Shown: positions 24,074 to 32,559, numbered from the stretch's first letter. The stretch: 64,000 bases of DNA from Rhodobacterales bacterium 52_120_T64 (GCA_002162875.1 MABA01000017.1:62001-126000), one strand, 5' to 3'. The notes: generated by a model not told the origin, from the letters alone. Program-made: numbers and translations.

Positions 24074-25180
24074 ATGATCGATGCATTAAGGGAAATAGTC
24101 ATAGAGTCTCCGGCGCTCTATGTAGGATTCGGTGGCCTGATGATCGGAGTCGTATTCGGTTATATCGTATTCAGAACAAACTTTTGCACCATGGGCTCCA
24201 TTTCGGATATTGTGAATTTCGGCGATTATCGACGGTTTCGATCATGGCTTTTGGCGACAGCAACAGCAATTATCGGCGCCACATTTGTCGAGATTACGGG
24301 CGTTGCAAACCTTGGCGGCTCCCTTTACCTGACACCAAGCTTCAACTGGCTCGGAAACATCTTAGGGGGGCTGGTTTTCGGGTTCGGCATGGTTTTTGCG
24401 GGGGGCTGCACCAGCCGGAATCTTGTACGGGCAGGCGGCGGAGATTTACGTTCGTTAATGGTTTTGATCGTCGTCGGAATTTTTGGATACATGACCATCG
24501 GTGGCTTGTTCGGCCCAGTGCGAGTTGCGATTTTTTCGCCCGCTACAGTTGACCTCACCAAATATGGATTAGATTCACAGCGCACCGGCGATATCTTGGC
24601 GGCACTGACCGGACTGGATGTTACAATTGCACGGAATGTTGTTCTTGCTGTCGTTTTGGCGGCATTTCTTGGATACATTTTCAAAGATAAAGGGTTCCGC
24701 ACATCGCCGGTTCACATCATTGCAGGTGTTGGTATTGGGATTTGTGTGACCGCAGGTTGGTTACTGACCGGACTTGCTCTAGATGATTTCGCAGATGTTC
24801 CGGTGCAGCTGGCGTCCCTTACTTATGTGCGCCCTTCAGGTGATACACTTGATTATCTTATGCGTTTCACAGCGTATGCAACGCCAAATTTTGCAGTGGT
24901 CACTACGTTAGGCGCCCTTCTGGGTGGGTTCATCGGGGCGGTGGTTCACGGAAAATTTGCGATCGCGACTTTCGCTGATGTCAAAGACACCACGCGCAAC
25001 CTGTTTGGCGCGGCTTTGATGGGGATCGGGGGTGTTTTGGCGCTGGGCTGCACTGTTGGTCAAGCAGTATCGGGTGCTTCGACCATGGCGCTCGGCTCGT
25101 ACATTACCTTCGTATTTATCGTAATCGGGGGGATCGCCGGTATGAAATTCTTCGAATTCTTGTTGATGAGAGAAGCATAA
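24074..25180 (+). CDS. YeeE/YedE-family sulfur-compound transporter, SoxT-like
   Basis: A membrane protein of about 368 residues and roughly nine or ten helices, built from two related halves. Conserved cysteines occur in TNFCTMGSISD, AGGCTSRN and LGCTVGQ, the features of the YeeE/YedE family to which thiosulfate importers (TsuA) and SoxT belong. It probably imports thiosulfate or another sulfur compound for the rDsr pathway; substrate and direction are not proven. ATG at 24074 is chosen (GGGAT upstream); an in-frame ATG at 24062 would add four residues. It is downstream of an SqrR-like repressor, as soxT is near soxR in some alphaproteobacteria. Confidence 0.88.
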   Translation: MIDALREIVIESPALYVGFGGLMIGVVFGYIVFRTNFCTMGSISDIVNFGDYRRFRSWLLATATAIIGATFVEITGVANLGGSLYLTPSFNWLGNILGGLVFGFGMVFAGGCTSRNLVRAGGGDLRSLMVLIVVGIFGYMTIGGLFGPVRVAIFSPATVDLTKYGLDSQRTGDILAALTGLDVTIARNVVLAVVLAAFLGYIFKDKGFRTSPVHIIAGVGIGICVTAGWLLTGLALDDFADVPVQLASLTYVRPSGDTLDYLMRFTAYATPNFAVVTTLGALLGGFIGAVVHGKFAIATFADVKDTTRNLFGAALMGIGGVLALGCTVGQAVSGASTMALGSYITFVFIVIGGIAGMKFFEFLLMREA

Positions 25181-25186
25181 CAGACT

Positions 25187-25212
25187 TCGGCCCCAGCAAA
25201 TGCAGGGGCCGA
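25187..25212. terminator. Bidirectional terminator between the SoxT-like gene and mrp
   Basis: An 8-bp GC-rich stem TCGGCCCC/GGGGCCGA, extended by an inner GCA/TGC pairing, lies between the convergent genes and is followed by ATTTAATT on the plus strand. Confidence 0.75.
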
Positions 25213-25217
25213 TTTAA

Positions 25218-26312
25218 TTAGGCGTCGTCGCGAAGTTGTGTGGCAATATTCAAAGCAATCGACTTATAAATCTTGGTATGCTGCCCAGTCGGATCAGCTA
25301 CCACGGTTGGGTTGCCTTCGTCCGAGTACTTGCGAATATCCATGTGCAACGGGACCGCGCCAAGGAACGGCACGGCCAGCTTGATCGCTTCATCTTTTGC
25401 GCCGCCATGACCGAAGATATCGGATGTCTCGCCACAGTGCGGGCAAACGAAGTTGCTCATATTCTCGATAATCCCCAGGATCGGAACATCGACATCCTGG
25501 AACATTTTTAGACCCTTACGCGCGTCAATCAGTGCCAGGTCTTGCGGTGTGGAGACGATAACCGCACCTGCCATTGGTACTTGTTGTGCCATCGTTAGCT
25601 GTGCATCACCCGTTCCCGGCGGCATATCCAAAATCAACACATCCAGCGTGCCCCAGTTGGTTTCATGAACCATCTGCATCAGAGCTGACACTATCATAGG
25701 CCCCCGCCAGATAACTGGTTTGTCTTCCTCCATCATGAAGCCCATCGACATTATCTTTATGCCGTGATTGCTCATCGGGATTATTTTTTCGTCAACAATA
25801 TCCAGTTGACCTTTTCCACCCATAAGACGTGGAATGGACGGGCCATAAATATCGGCGTCCAGAAGGCCAACACGCAGACCAAGTGATGCGAGGGCAAGCG
25901 CAATGTTTACCGAAGTCGTAGATTTACCCACCCCGCCTTTTCCAGATGCGACGGCCACAACGGCGCCAACTCCTGGAATAGCGGACGACAACGGGCGCAA
26001 ATCACGACCAACAGGTTTGGATGTTTGCAACTGCGGCGGTTGTTCAGCAGCGATCGGGGCGTCAATGGCCGCAGTCAGAACGACCAATGCAGTATCAATC
26101 CCATCCAATGCTTCCACGCGGTTTTTCGCATCTTCGCGGATGGGGTCGAAGTTTCCGCGGAACGCGTCTGGCACCGTGATCGAGAAGATGACTTTTTCTT
26201 CGTTTTGCGTGATTTCGGACACTAGACCCAGTGAAACTAGATCCCCATCAAGGCTACCAACTGTAACTTGGGATAATTCTCCCAGGATTCGGTCCGATAT
26301 TGAATCAGCCAT
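25218..26312 (-). CDS. mrp: Mrp/ApbC-family iron-sulfur cluster carrier ATPase
   Basis: A 364-residue protein with an N-terminal DUF59/MIP18-like domain (residues 1-90), a proline-rich linker, and a ParA-like P-loop ATPase domain with deviant Walker A ASGKGGVGKST, followed by LDMPPGTGD and the CPHC motif (FVCPHCG) that binds a bridging [4Fe-4S] cluster. Such proteins deliver clusters to apoproteins. ATG at 26312 has GAGGA upstream; an in-frame ATG five codons earlier is less likely. It may be the housekeeping copy, but its place at the edge of the sulfur region and a palindrome in its promoter suggest co-regulation with proteins that need many Fe-S clusters (DsrABKLO). Confidence 0.92.
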   Translation of the reverse strand: MADSISDRILGELSQVTVGSLDGDLVSLGLVSEITQNEEKVIFSITVPDAFRGNFDPIREDAKNRVEALDGIDTALVVLTAAIDAPIAAEQPPQLQTSKPVGRDLRPLSSAIPGVGAVVAVASGKGGVGKSTTSVNIALALASLGLRVGLLDADIYGPSIPRLMGGKGQLDIVDEKIIPMSNHGIKIMSMGFMMEEDKPVIWRGPMIVSALMQMVHETNWGTLDVLILDMPPGTGDAQLTMAQQVPMAGAVIVSTPQDLALIDARKGLKMFQDVDVPILGIIENMSNFVCPHCGETSDIFGHGGAKDEAIKLAVPFLGAVPLHMDIRKYSDEGNPTVVADPTGQHTKIYKSIALNIATQLRDDA

Positions 26313-26360
26313 ATTTTCCTCATTCATATTGGCACAAAATTGGGCGCCGATTGTTCGTTC

Positions 26361-26376
26361 ATTCGTATATTAGAAT
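26361..26376. promoter_or_regulatory. Candidate SqrR-type operator upstream of mrp
   Basis: The sequence ATTC-GTATATTA-GAAT has the ATTC-N8-GAAT arrangement that I recall for R. capsulatus SqrR sites, and it contains the palindromic core ATATTAGAATAT. It lies about 50 bp upstream of the mrp start on the minus strand. Part of it (GTATATTAG) also occurs at 23565-23573 beside the regulator gene. Confidence 0.5.
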
Positions 26377-26471
26377 ATGACAAGGTAATAAACAACGACT
26401 TTGTATTCCGCAAGCATTGAGCGCAAATTCCTTGACTTCCCCACTCGAATCTCGGAAAGATGAATCTGCAA

Positions 26472-26655
26472 GGTTCCCCACATGTTTGCACAAGCATTCG
26501 GGGATGAAACGGGAATGCGTTGAGGGATTACCCAAATCGGGGCCCAAAGCCGCAGCCGCCCCCGCGACTGTATGTGGTTAGCAGACATCATATGCCACTG
26601 GGTAACACCGGGAAGGCGATGTCAGCCGAAAACCACAAGCCAGGAGACCGGCCTC
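26472..26655 (+). ncRNA. Cobalamin (adenosylcobalamin-type) riboswitch
   Basis: Conserved blocks appear in order: AAGGTTCCCC, GAAACGGGAATGCG, GCCGCCCCCGCGACTGTA, GCCACTGGG, GGGAAGGCG and the terminal B12 box AAGCCAGGAGACC, which together define the cobalamin riboswitch. It precedes cbtB by about 50 nt. Between the two is a small hairpin ACCGTC/GACGGT directly upstream of the AAGGAGAA ribosome-binding site, so translation control is likely. The rest of the mrp-cbtB interval (26377-26471) shows nothing further. Confidence 0.93.
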
Positions 26656-26705
26656 GCAAATGTGTCAACAAACACCGTCGGGGAAGACGGTAAGGAGAAC
26701 TAAAA

Positions 26706-26876
26706 ATGACTACTGCTACACATTCGGACGCAAAAACCGATTCAAATCTTGTTTCGATTGTTTTCGCCGCATTCTTGGGCTTGTCGGTATTGTTTATCGC
26801 TGGCTTTGCAAGCTCTGCAACGCTGCACGATACAGCACATGATATGCGCCACGCTATCGGCTTTGCCTGTCACTAA
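26706..26876 (+). CDS. cbtB: Cobalt transporter subunit CbtB
   Basis: A 56-residue membrane protein, short enough to be overlooked by gene callers. It has one transmembrane helix (IVFAAFLGLSVLFIAGF) and a histidine-rich C-terminus (HDTAHDMRHAIGFACH) suited to bind cobalt, as in CbtB. An AAGGAGAA site precedes the ATG, and the stop codon is three bases before cbtA. It is directly under the cobalamin riboswitch. Confidence 0.9.
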   Translation: MTTATHSDAKTDSNLVSIVFAAFLGLSVLFIAGFASSATLHDTAHDMRHAIGFACH

Positions 26877-26879
26877 GCC

Positions 26880-27554
26880 ATGTTGAAAAATCTGGTTTAC
26901 AGCGCATTGTTCGCTGGTCTCGCTGCGGGGATAATAGTCGCAGCGTTGACGATACTTATGCTTGTTCCACTTTTATTAGAGGCGGAGCTTTATGAAACAG
27001 GACAACTTATCCACTTCGGTGACGTCACCGCCGCAATGCCGGATATCCACGCAGAGCACGATTGGGCGCGGAACGGTCTAACCGCTCTTTTTGCCGCTAC
27101 GATTTACATCGGTTTTGCCTTTGTAATGGTTGCTGTAATGGCTTTCGCTCAGGAGAAGGGTGTTCAAATCACCACACGCAGCGGCATCCTTTGGGGTCTT
27201 GCTGGTTACGCTTCGTTTCAGCTTGCCCCAGCAATGGGCATGCCGCCGGAATTGCCCGGTATGATTGCGGCAGAAATAACCCAGCGGCAAATCTGGATGA
27301 TCGGGACCATATTGGCAACCACGGTAGGCATCGCTTCGATTGTGTTTGGCAAAAACTGGGCGCACTGGGGTGTCGGGTTGGTAATTCTAGCCATCCCACA
27401 CGTTATCGGGGCACCACATCCCGAAGCGTTTGGCGGAACCGTACCGCCTGAACTCGCCGCAGAGTTTGCGGGCCGCAGTTTGGCTGTCGGGGCAGTTGGA
27501 TGGATCGCGCTTGGTGTGCTATCCGCCTATTTCTGGCTGCGGGAAAACCGTTAA
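26880..27554 (+). CDS. cbtA: Cobalt transporter subunit CbtA
   Basis: A 224-residue membrane protein with about five transmembrane helices. The first helix contains SALFAGLAAGIIVAAL, and histidines occur in IHAEHDW and NWAHWG. CbtA with CbtB forms a predicted cobalt uptake system repressed by cobalamin. The two genes are coupled (3-nt gap). The end overlaps the convergent phosphatase-fold gene by 4 nt. Cobalt supply for corrinoid synthesis shares the precorrin-2 branch point with siroheme. Confidence 0.92.
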   Translation: MLKNLVYSALFAGLAAGIIVAALTILMLVPLLLEAELYETGQLIHFGDVTAAMPDIHAEHDWARNGLTALFAATIYIGFAFVMVAVMAFAQEKGVQITTRSGILWGLAGYASFQLAPAMGMPPELPGMIAAEITQRQIWMIGTILATTVGIASIVFGKNWAHWGVGLVILAIPHVIGAPHPEAFGGTVPPELAAEFAGRSLAVGAVGWIALGVLSAYFWLRENR

Positions 27555-28270
27555 CGAATAGAGAATTCCGCCGTCACTGGATGATGGTCGGAATTCTCAC
27601 CCTCTACATACGGTTTATGAAGCGTCCGCACGGTCGGGGTCCGCTTGTCAACACCAAAGCGCCAACCATTAGGCAGCAAGCCTTCCGGAAAATCGTAAAT
27701 CCAGAACAAGTTCTCGTCCGAGGTTGTGTGCGCGAACTCCTTGTCTGAAATTCGCATGTTCCAGTCCCCGCCAAGTACAACGTAGTTACCTTTGGCATAC
27801 TCGTTCTTCGCAAAGTCAAGCACCGCCTGAACCTGCGCTTGCCGCACATTCGCCCCGTCATCGAACGCCGACAGATGGATGTTCATCAACACCCACTTTT
27901 GATCCGTGCCATGAATGGGAACTTCGGTTACGACCGCAGCGTAGTACCGCTTGATCTTCAAAAAGAAATACCCCGGTTCTTGCGGTAGCTCAAATGCGTG
28001 CGTGGCGCCTGTGCCAGCCCTTGCGCCAATATCCCTAACCGCTTTTGCAACTTCGCGCGCGTCAAGCGCCCGTAGATGTTCACCGCCATCGGCAATGAAA
28101 TCCGCACTAGCCCCCATCGTGCCGTACCCGACATTCCATGTGGTTACGCTGATCTGATTGCCTGCCTTAGGAAGTGTGTCAGGGCCCACAACATCTAGCT
28201 CGCCGCAACTTGGTAGGTTCCCACAACTGGATAGTGTGATTGCAACGATCAGCAGACGCAAAAAATTCAT
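27551..28270 (-). CDS. Endonuclease/exonuclease/phosphatase-family lipoprotein
   Basis: A 239-residue protein with a lipoprotein signal (LIVAITLSSCG, acylated cysteine near 16). The metal-dependent phosphoesterase fold shows as TTWNVGYG, NIHLSAFDDG, LGGDWN and the C-terminal SDHHPV motif, covering the usual Asn, Asp and His catalytic residues. Such proteins hydrolyse nucleic acids, phospholipids or inositol phosphates; an outer-membrane or periplasmic phosphodiesterase is most likely. Substrate unknown. Not obviously linked to its neighbours. Confidence 0.82.
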   Translation of the reverse strand: MNFLRLLIVAITLSSCGNLPSCGELDVVGPDTLPKAGNQISVTTWNVGYGTMGASADFIADGGEHLRALDAREVAKAVRDIGARAGTGATHAFELPQEPGYFFLKIKRYYAAVVTEVPIHGTDQKWVLMNIHLSAFDDGANVRQAQVQAVLDFAKNEYAKGNYVVLGGDWNMRISDKEFAHTTSDENLFWIYDFPEGLLPNGWRFGVDKRTPTVRTLHKPYVEGENSDHHPVTAEFSIR

Positions 28271-28298
28271 AAATTCAAACTTATAAGATTAACAAAAT

Positions 28299-28325
28299 AC
28301 GGCCCCCGAATCACTCGGGGGCCGT
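28299..28325. terminator. Strong intrinsic terminator after the cytochrome c gene
   Basis: An 11-bp perfect stem ACGGCCCCCGA/TCGGGGGCCGT with a 5-nt loop lies downstream of the minus-strand cytochrome gene; reading on that strand it ends in GTATTTTGTT. It separates this gene from the phosphatase-fold gene. Confidence 0.85.
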
Positions 28326-28351
28326 TTGATACGCTAGCCGATAAACTGGTA

Positions 28352-28807
28352 TTAGTCGTCTGCAGCCGTCGTGAAAGTTGCGAGATACGCGATCAGATTT
28401 GCGCGGTCATCTTCGTTTTTCAAACCAGCAAACGACATTTTGGTTTTCGCAATGAAATCGCGTGGTTTCAGGAAAAGCGCGTCCAGATTGTCGATTGTCC
28501 AAACTAAACCTTCATCACTTAGCGCGACCATACCTTTCGAATACTTGAAGCCCTCATATGCGCCCATTTCGGCGCCAACCATGTCATTTAACGGTGGGCC
28601 AGTGCGGGTTTTCGCACCCTCGCCAATCATGTGGCAAGCTTTACACTTTTTGAAAACCTTCTCGCCAGCGGCGGCGTCGCCACCAGCAAGCGCGGCTTCA
28701 ACCATCATAAGCTGGGTATTTTCTTCTTCGGCTGCGTGCGATTCTGCAAATGCGGCGGTCGATGCCAGCATGAAAGCGCCAGCGAGGGCGTAAGTAACCA
28801 GTTTCAT
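28352..28807 (-). CDS. Periplasmic class I cytochrome c
   Basis: A 151-residue exported cytochrome. A clear signal peptide (KLVTYALAGAFMLASTAAFA) is followed by an acidic linker and a heme c domain with one CKACH motif and a distal Met in AKTKMSF. It resembles cytochrome c2/c550-type electron carriers of Rhodobacteraceae, which shuttle electrons from dehydrogenases (for example Sox enzymes) to terminal oxidases. ATG at 28807 is chosen because it begins the signal peptide; the open frame extends upstream without homology. Confidence 0.88.
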   Translation of the reverse strand: MKLVTYALAGAFMLASTAAFAESHAAEEENTQLMMVEAALAGGDAAAGEKVFKKCKACHMIGEGAKTRTGPPLNDMVGAEMGAYEGFKYSKGMVALSDEGLVWTIDNLDALFLKPRDFIAKTKMSFAGLKNEDDRANLIAYLATFTTAADD

Positions 28808-28976
28808 TAATCTGCCTTTCCATTTCGTTTCCCGATGCTGCAAATATACGGCGCTCGGAAGCAATGCATTGATATGTGTCAATAACACCTTATACAAAGT
28901 TTTAACAATGCGTTGCCGCTGCGACAGGCGGGCGATCGCTACTATTACCAACGTAATTTTATGAAATGATTAACCG

Positions 28977-30341
28977 ATGCGCCAACTAACCTGCTTCAAA
29001 TCGTACGACATTCGCGGAAAACTGGGTGAAGAATTGAATGTTGCCATAGCCTACGACATTGGTGCGGCTATCGCCCAAAGCATGTCACCTAATTCCGTGG
29101 TTCTGGGCGGCGATTGTCGCGAAACCAGTGTCGAACTGAAGGCGGCCGTTGCGCGTGGTTTGCAGGATATGGGGGTTGATGTCCTCGACATTGGCATGTG
29201 CGGTACCGAGGAAGTTTACTTCGCAACCGATCATTTGAATGCTGATGCAGGGGTCGAAATAACGGCCTCTCACAACCCGATTGATTATAATGGAATGAAA
29301 ATTGTCGGGAGGGGATCGCGGCCCCTTAGCCCCGACGTTGAAATGGCAGCAATCCGAACGTCAGCTGAACGCGCCGAATTTGAGAAGGCAGCCATTAAGG
29401 GAACATTAACAAATGTGAACACGCGCGAGGCTTACGCTGCTAAAATCTCTTCGTTTATCGACCCTGCAAAACTAAAGCCGTTGAAAATTCTTGTTAATGC
29501 GGGAAACGGCTCTGCGGGTCCAACGTTTGATCAAATCGCCAAACTTCTGAGCGCCCAACGTGCGCCGATTAAGTTTGTGCGTATGGATCATGAGCCAGAT
29601 TCCAGCTTCCCGAACGGTATTCCGAATCCGCTACTGGCCGAAAACCAACCCCGCACTGCCGCCGCTGTTATCGAACATGGCGTTGATTTTGGTGTCGCGT
29701 GGGATGGCGATTTCGACCGTTGTTTTTTCTTCGATCACACGGGTGCCTTTGTTGACGGTTACTACATAGTTGGACTGCTTGCGCAACAGGCCCTCCTCGC
29801 GCACAAAGGCGCGACGATCGTTCACGATCCGCGCATGATCTGGAATACAGAGGAAATAGTCGCCAACCTGGGTGGCAAAGCTGTGCAAGCCCGTACTGGC
29901 CATGCTTATCAAAAGGCGGTTATGCGCGAACATAGCGCGGTTTACGGCGGCGAAATGAGCGCCCATCACTATTTCCGTGATTTTTCCTATTGCGACAGCG
30001 GCATGATTCCATGGCTTATGGTTGCGGAACTGGTCTCGACAACCGGAAGCTCGTTGGCAGACTTGATCGCCAGTCGCAAAGCCAAATTTCCCACTTCTGG
30101 CGAGCAAAATTTCACCATCGACGACCCCGCCGGGGCCTTGAAAGCCGTTGAGGCAGCACTGACGGGCGAAGCGCAGCAGGTCGGACATTTCGATGGCCTC
30201 AGCATGGATTTCGGCGACTGGCGGTTGAACCTGCGCATGTCAGGTACTGAACCATTAGTTCGTCTGAATATCGAAACTCGTGGGGACGAGGCGGCCGTTG
30301 AACGCCACCTAAAGCGTGTCGTCGGCCTATTGAATAATTAG
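28977..30341 (+). CDS. manB: Phosphomannomutase/phosphoglucomutase
   Basis: A 454-residue alpha-D-phosphohexomutase that moves phosphate between C1 and C6 of mannose or glucose phosphate for nucleotide-sugar and surface polysaccharide synthesis. All four family signatures are present: KSYDIRG, the phosphoserine loop TASHNP, metal-binding WDGDFDR, sugar-binding GGEMSAHHYF and C-terminal RMSGTEP. The relation to neighbours is unclear; it stands alone on the plus strand. Confidence 0.93.
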   Translation: MRQLTCFKSYDIRGKLGEELNVAIAYDIGAAIAQSMSPNSVVLGGDCRETSVELKAAVARGLQDMGVDVLDIGMCGTEEVYFATDHLNADAGVEITASHNPIDYNGMKIVGRGSRPLSPDVEMAAIRTSAERAEFEKAAIKGTLTNVNTREAYAAKISSFIDPAKLKPLKILVNAGNGSAGPTFDQIAKLLSAQRAPIKFVRMDHEPDSSFPNGIPNPLLAENQPRTAAAVIEHGVDFGVAWDGDFDRCFFFDHTGAFVDGYYIVGLLAQQALLAHKGATIVHDPRMIWNTEEIVANLGGKAVQARTGHAYQKAVMREHSAVYGGEMSAHHYFRDFSYCDSGMIPWLMVAELVSTTGSSLADLIASRKAKFPTSGEQNFTIDDPAGALKAVEAALTGEAQQVGHFDGLSMDFGDWRLNLRMSGTEPLVRLNIETRGDEAAVERHLKRVVGLLNN

Positions 30342-30392
30342 CCTAGACGTAACCGAATTACGCGCCTACCGTGCCCCAAACAGGAGCACGCA

Positions 30393-31634
30393 ATGACCAA
30401 ATCCATCCTCGTCATCGGTGCCGGAATCACCGGCGTTTCCTCGGCTGAGTGGCTGCGCCGCGACGGTTGGGACGTTACGCTTATTGACCGGATTGATCCG
30501 GGTCACCCCGATCAGACTTCTTTCGGAAACGCTGGGTTAATCGCGCGCGGCGCTATTATTCCCGTATCAGTTCCCGGGCTTATGTCGCAAGCACCTGCAA
30601 TGTTGCTTAATCCGAATTCACCGCTTTATTTGCGCTGGTCCTATCTGCCACGCCTTTTACCGTGGCTGGTTCCGTTCTTGCGCAACGGCAACGTCAAAAA
30701 GGTAACCGAAATCGCAGCGGGATTGGCCGCGTTGACCAATGATTCCGTTGACCAACATCAGGCATTGTCCGCAGGAACGCCTGCTGCAACGTTCATCCAG
30801 ACAGGCGAGTATGTGAATCTTTACACTAACAAAGCTGCCTACGATGCTGACCATCTGGCTTCATCGCTGCGTAAAGAACACGGTTTTGATCCGGATCATA
30901 TCCACCGCGCTGATATCCTTGAACGCGATTCCAACCTCGGGCCGACATACGCCTTCGGCACGGTGTACAAAGACTACGGATGGGTGTCCTCGCCCGGCGG
31001 GTACGTCGCTGCTTTGTTTGGCCATTACCAATCCGAAGGTGGCCATTTTAAACGTGGCGAGGTCGCCGATATCACAGCAGGCGAGAATCCGTCGGTGACC
31101 CTAAAAGACGGCGAGAAGCTCTCTGCCGACAAGATCGTTCTATCGGCGGGCGCTTGGTCGAGTTTGCTAACCAAAAAGTTGGCACCGCAAGTAAAACTGG
31201 AAGCCGAGCGTGGCTATCACATCTCGATGTTCAACCCGAATTTCACCGCGCCAAACCCTTATATGATAACCGATGCACGTTTCGTTCTGACGCCGATGGA
31301 CGGGTTCCTTCGCGCCGCCGGGGTGGTCGAGTTCGGTGGGCTGGACGCCCCGGCCTCTACCGCGCCCGTAAATTTGTTGCGAAAGCAAATGAAGAAAGTT
31401 TATCCAAATCTGAAATTCGAATACGACGAAACCTGGATGGGCCGCCGCCCGACAACCCCGGACAGTATGCCGGTGCTAGGCGAAAGTCCCGGCGCTCCGA
31501 ACGTCATTCACGCGTATGGCGGCCAACACATCGGTCTGACCATTGGTCCAAGGGTGGGCCGGATGGTTGCGGATATCGCTGCGAAGCGCCGCACGAATGT
31601 GGATTTATCGGCCTATAAAGTGGACAGGTTTTAA
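30393..31634 (+). CDS. D-amino-acid dehydrogenase-like FAD oxidoreductase
   Basis: A 413-residue DAO-family flavoprotein with the FAD-binding motif VIGAGITGVSSAEWL at the N-terminus and the SFGNAGLIARGAIIPVSVPG stretch typical of DadA. The C-terminal motif MPVLGESPGAPNVIHAYGGQH also fits. DadA oxidises D-amino acids and passes electrons to the quinone pool. Substrate may be D-alanine or another D-amino acid. Confidence 0.87.
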   Translation: MTKSILVIGAGITGVSSAEWLRRDGWDVTLIDRIDPGHPDQTSFGNAGLIARGAIIPVSVPGLMSQAPAMLLNPNSPLYLRWSYLPRLLPWLVPFLRNGNVKKVTEIAAGLAALTNDSVDQHQALSAGTPAATFIQTGEYVNLYTNKAAYDADHLASSLRKEHGFDPDHIHRADILERDSNLGPTYAFGTVYKDYGWVSSPGGYVAALFGHYQSEGGHFKRGEVADITAGENPSVTLKDGEKLSADKIVLSAGAWSSLLTKKLAPQVKLEAERGYHISMFNPNFTAPNPYMITDARFVLTPMDGFLRAAGVVEFGGLDAPASTAPVNLLRKQMKKVYPNLKFEYDETWMGRRPTTPDSMPVLGESPGAPNVIHAYGGQHIGLTIGPRVGRMVADIAAKRRTNVDLSAYKVDRF

Positions 31635-32537
31635 TTATTCCCACTCCATCTCCGAAAAAACTTGCTGAGCGTTGCGTTTCGCCAGACCTTCGAAGTTTTC
31701 CAAATACGCAAACGCACCCTGTTCGACATTAACGGAGCCAATAATGTCACCACCTTCATCAATAAACTTCCGCATCTGGGCGCGCAGCTGCACCAAATAT
31801 TCGTAGGTATCTGCAGTCGCCCCTGCAAGGTTCGTCGGTGCGCCGTGTCCAGGCACGATGTGCTTCGGGCTTAGTGATGCCATTGCCGCGAACACATCGA
31901 TCCACGTACCAGAATGGGACTGATTGCCGATCCCCAGAATTCGTTCCGTATAGACAATATCACCGGTGAAAACTGTAGACGCAGAAGGCACCCATACAAA
32001 ACTATCCCCCGGCGTATGTGCTTGCCCCGCATAGGTAATATCGAATGTCACACCGCCCAACTCAAAACTGTATTCGGTGTCAAATGCAATGTCCGCATAA
32101 GCCGGAATCGTGCCAGCCAGTTTCTCACCAATCAGCACCGACAGCCCGGTCATTTGTATCGAGCCGCGATCCTTTTGATCCGCAACTGCCACAGTTGATG
32201 CAACCACTATGGCGTCTTGTTGTTGCCAATAGTCGTTCCCGATCCAGCGGTGATCCTGCCCGCCGGAATTTATCACAAACTTTACAGGCTGATCCGTGAT
32301 TTCGCGTACCGACGCGTGCAACGCTTGGGCACCAAGCCAACTGCCACCGGTGTCGATCAGTACGACTCCGTCTTCAGTAACGACGACACCAAATGTCGCA
32401 TTATTCGCCAGGTTTTCTGCAGATCGTTGATCAAGCGGTCCAACAACGGCGTAAACATTCTCCGTAACCTTCTGGATTTCCAAAGCATGGAGCGGGAGGG
32501 AGGACAGCAGCAGCGCTGCGATGGCAAGAAGTTTCAT
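31635..32537 (-). CDS. Exported metallo-beta-lactamase-fold protein with altered metal motif
   Basis: A 300-residue protein with a signal peptide (KLLAIAALLLSSLPLHA) and a metallo-beta-lactamase fold resembling the periplasmic hydrolases near quinoprotein and sox systems (SoxH-like). The usual HxHxDH metal motif reads SGGQDH (INSGGQDHRWIGN), so the first two histidines are replaced. Later ligands remain: TPGDSFVW region, FTGDIV (Asp) and HIVPGHG (His). It may bind one metal or none in the normal site; I do not assign a reaction. ATG at 32537 begins the signal peptide. Its start lies 23 nt beyond the gcv terminator. Confidence 0.8.
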   Translation of the reverse strand: MKLLAIAALLLSSLPLHALEIQKVTENVYAVVGPLDQRSAENLANNATFGVVVTEDGVVLIDTGGSWLGAQALHASVREITDQPVKFVINSGGQDHRWIGNDYWQQQDAIVVASTVAVADQKDRGSIQMTGLSVLIGEKLAGTIPAYADIAFDTEYSFELGGVTFDITYAGQAHTPGDSFVWVPSASTVFTGDIVYTERILGIGNQSHSGTWIDVFAAMASLSPKHIVPGHGAPTNLAGATADTYEYLVQLRAQMRKFIDEGGDIIGSVNVEQGAFAYLENFEGLAKRNAQQVFSEMEWE

Positions 32538-32559
32538 GATATGATCTCGGACAAAGAAA

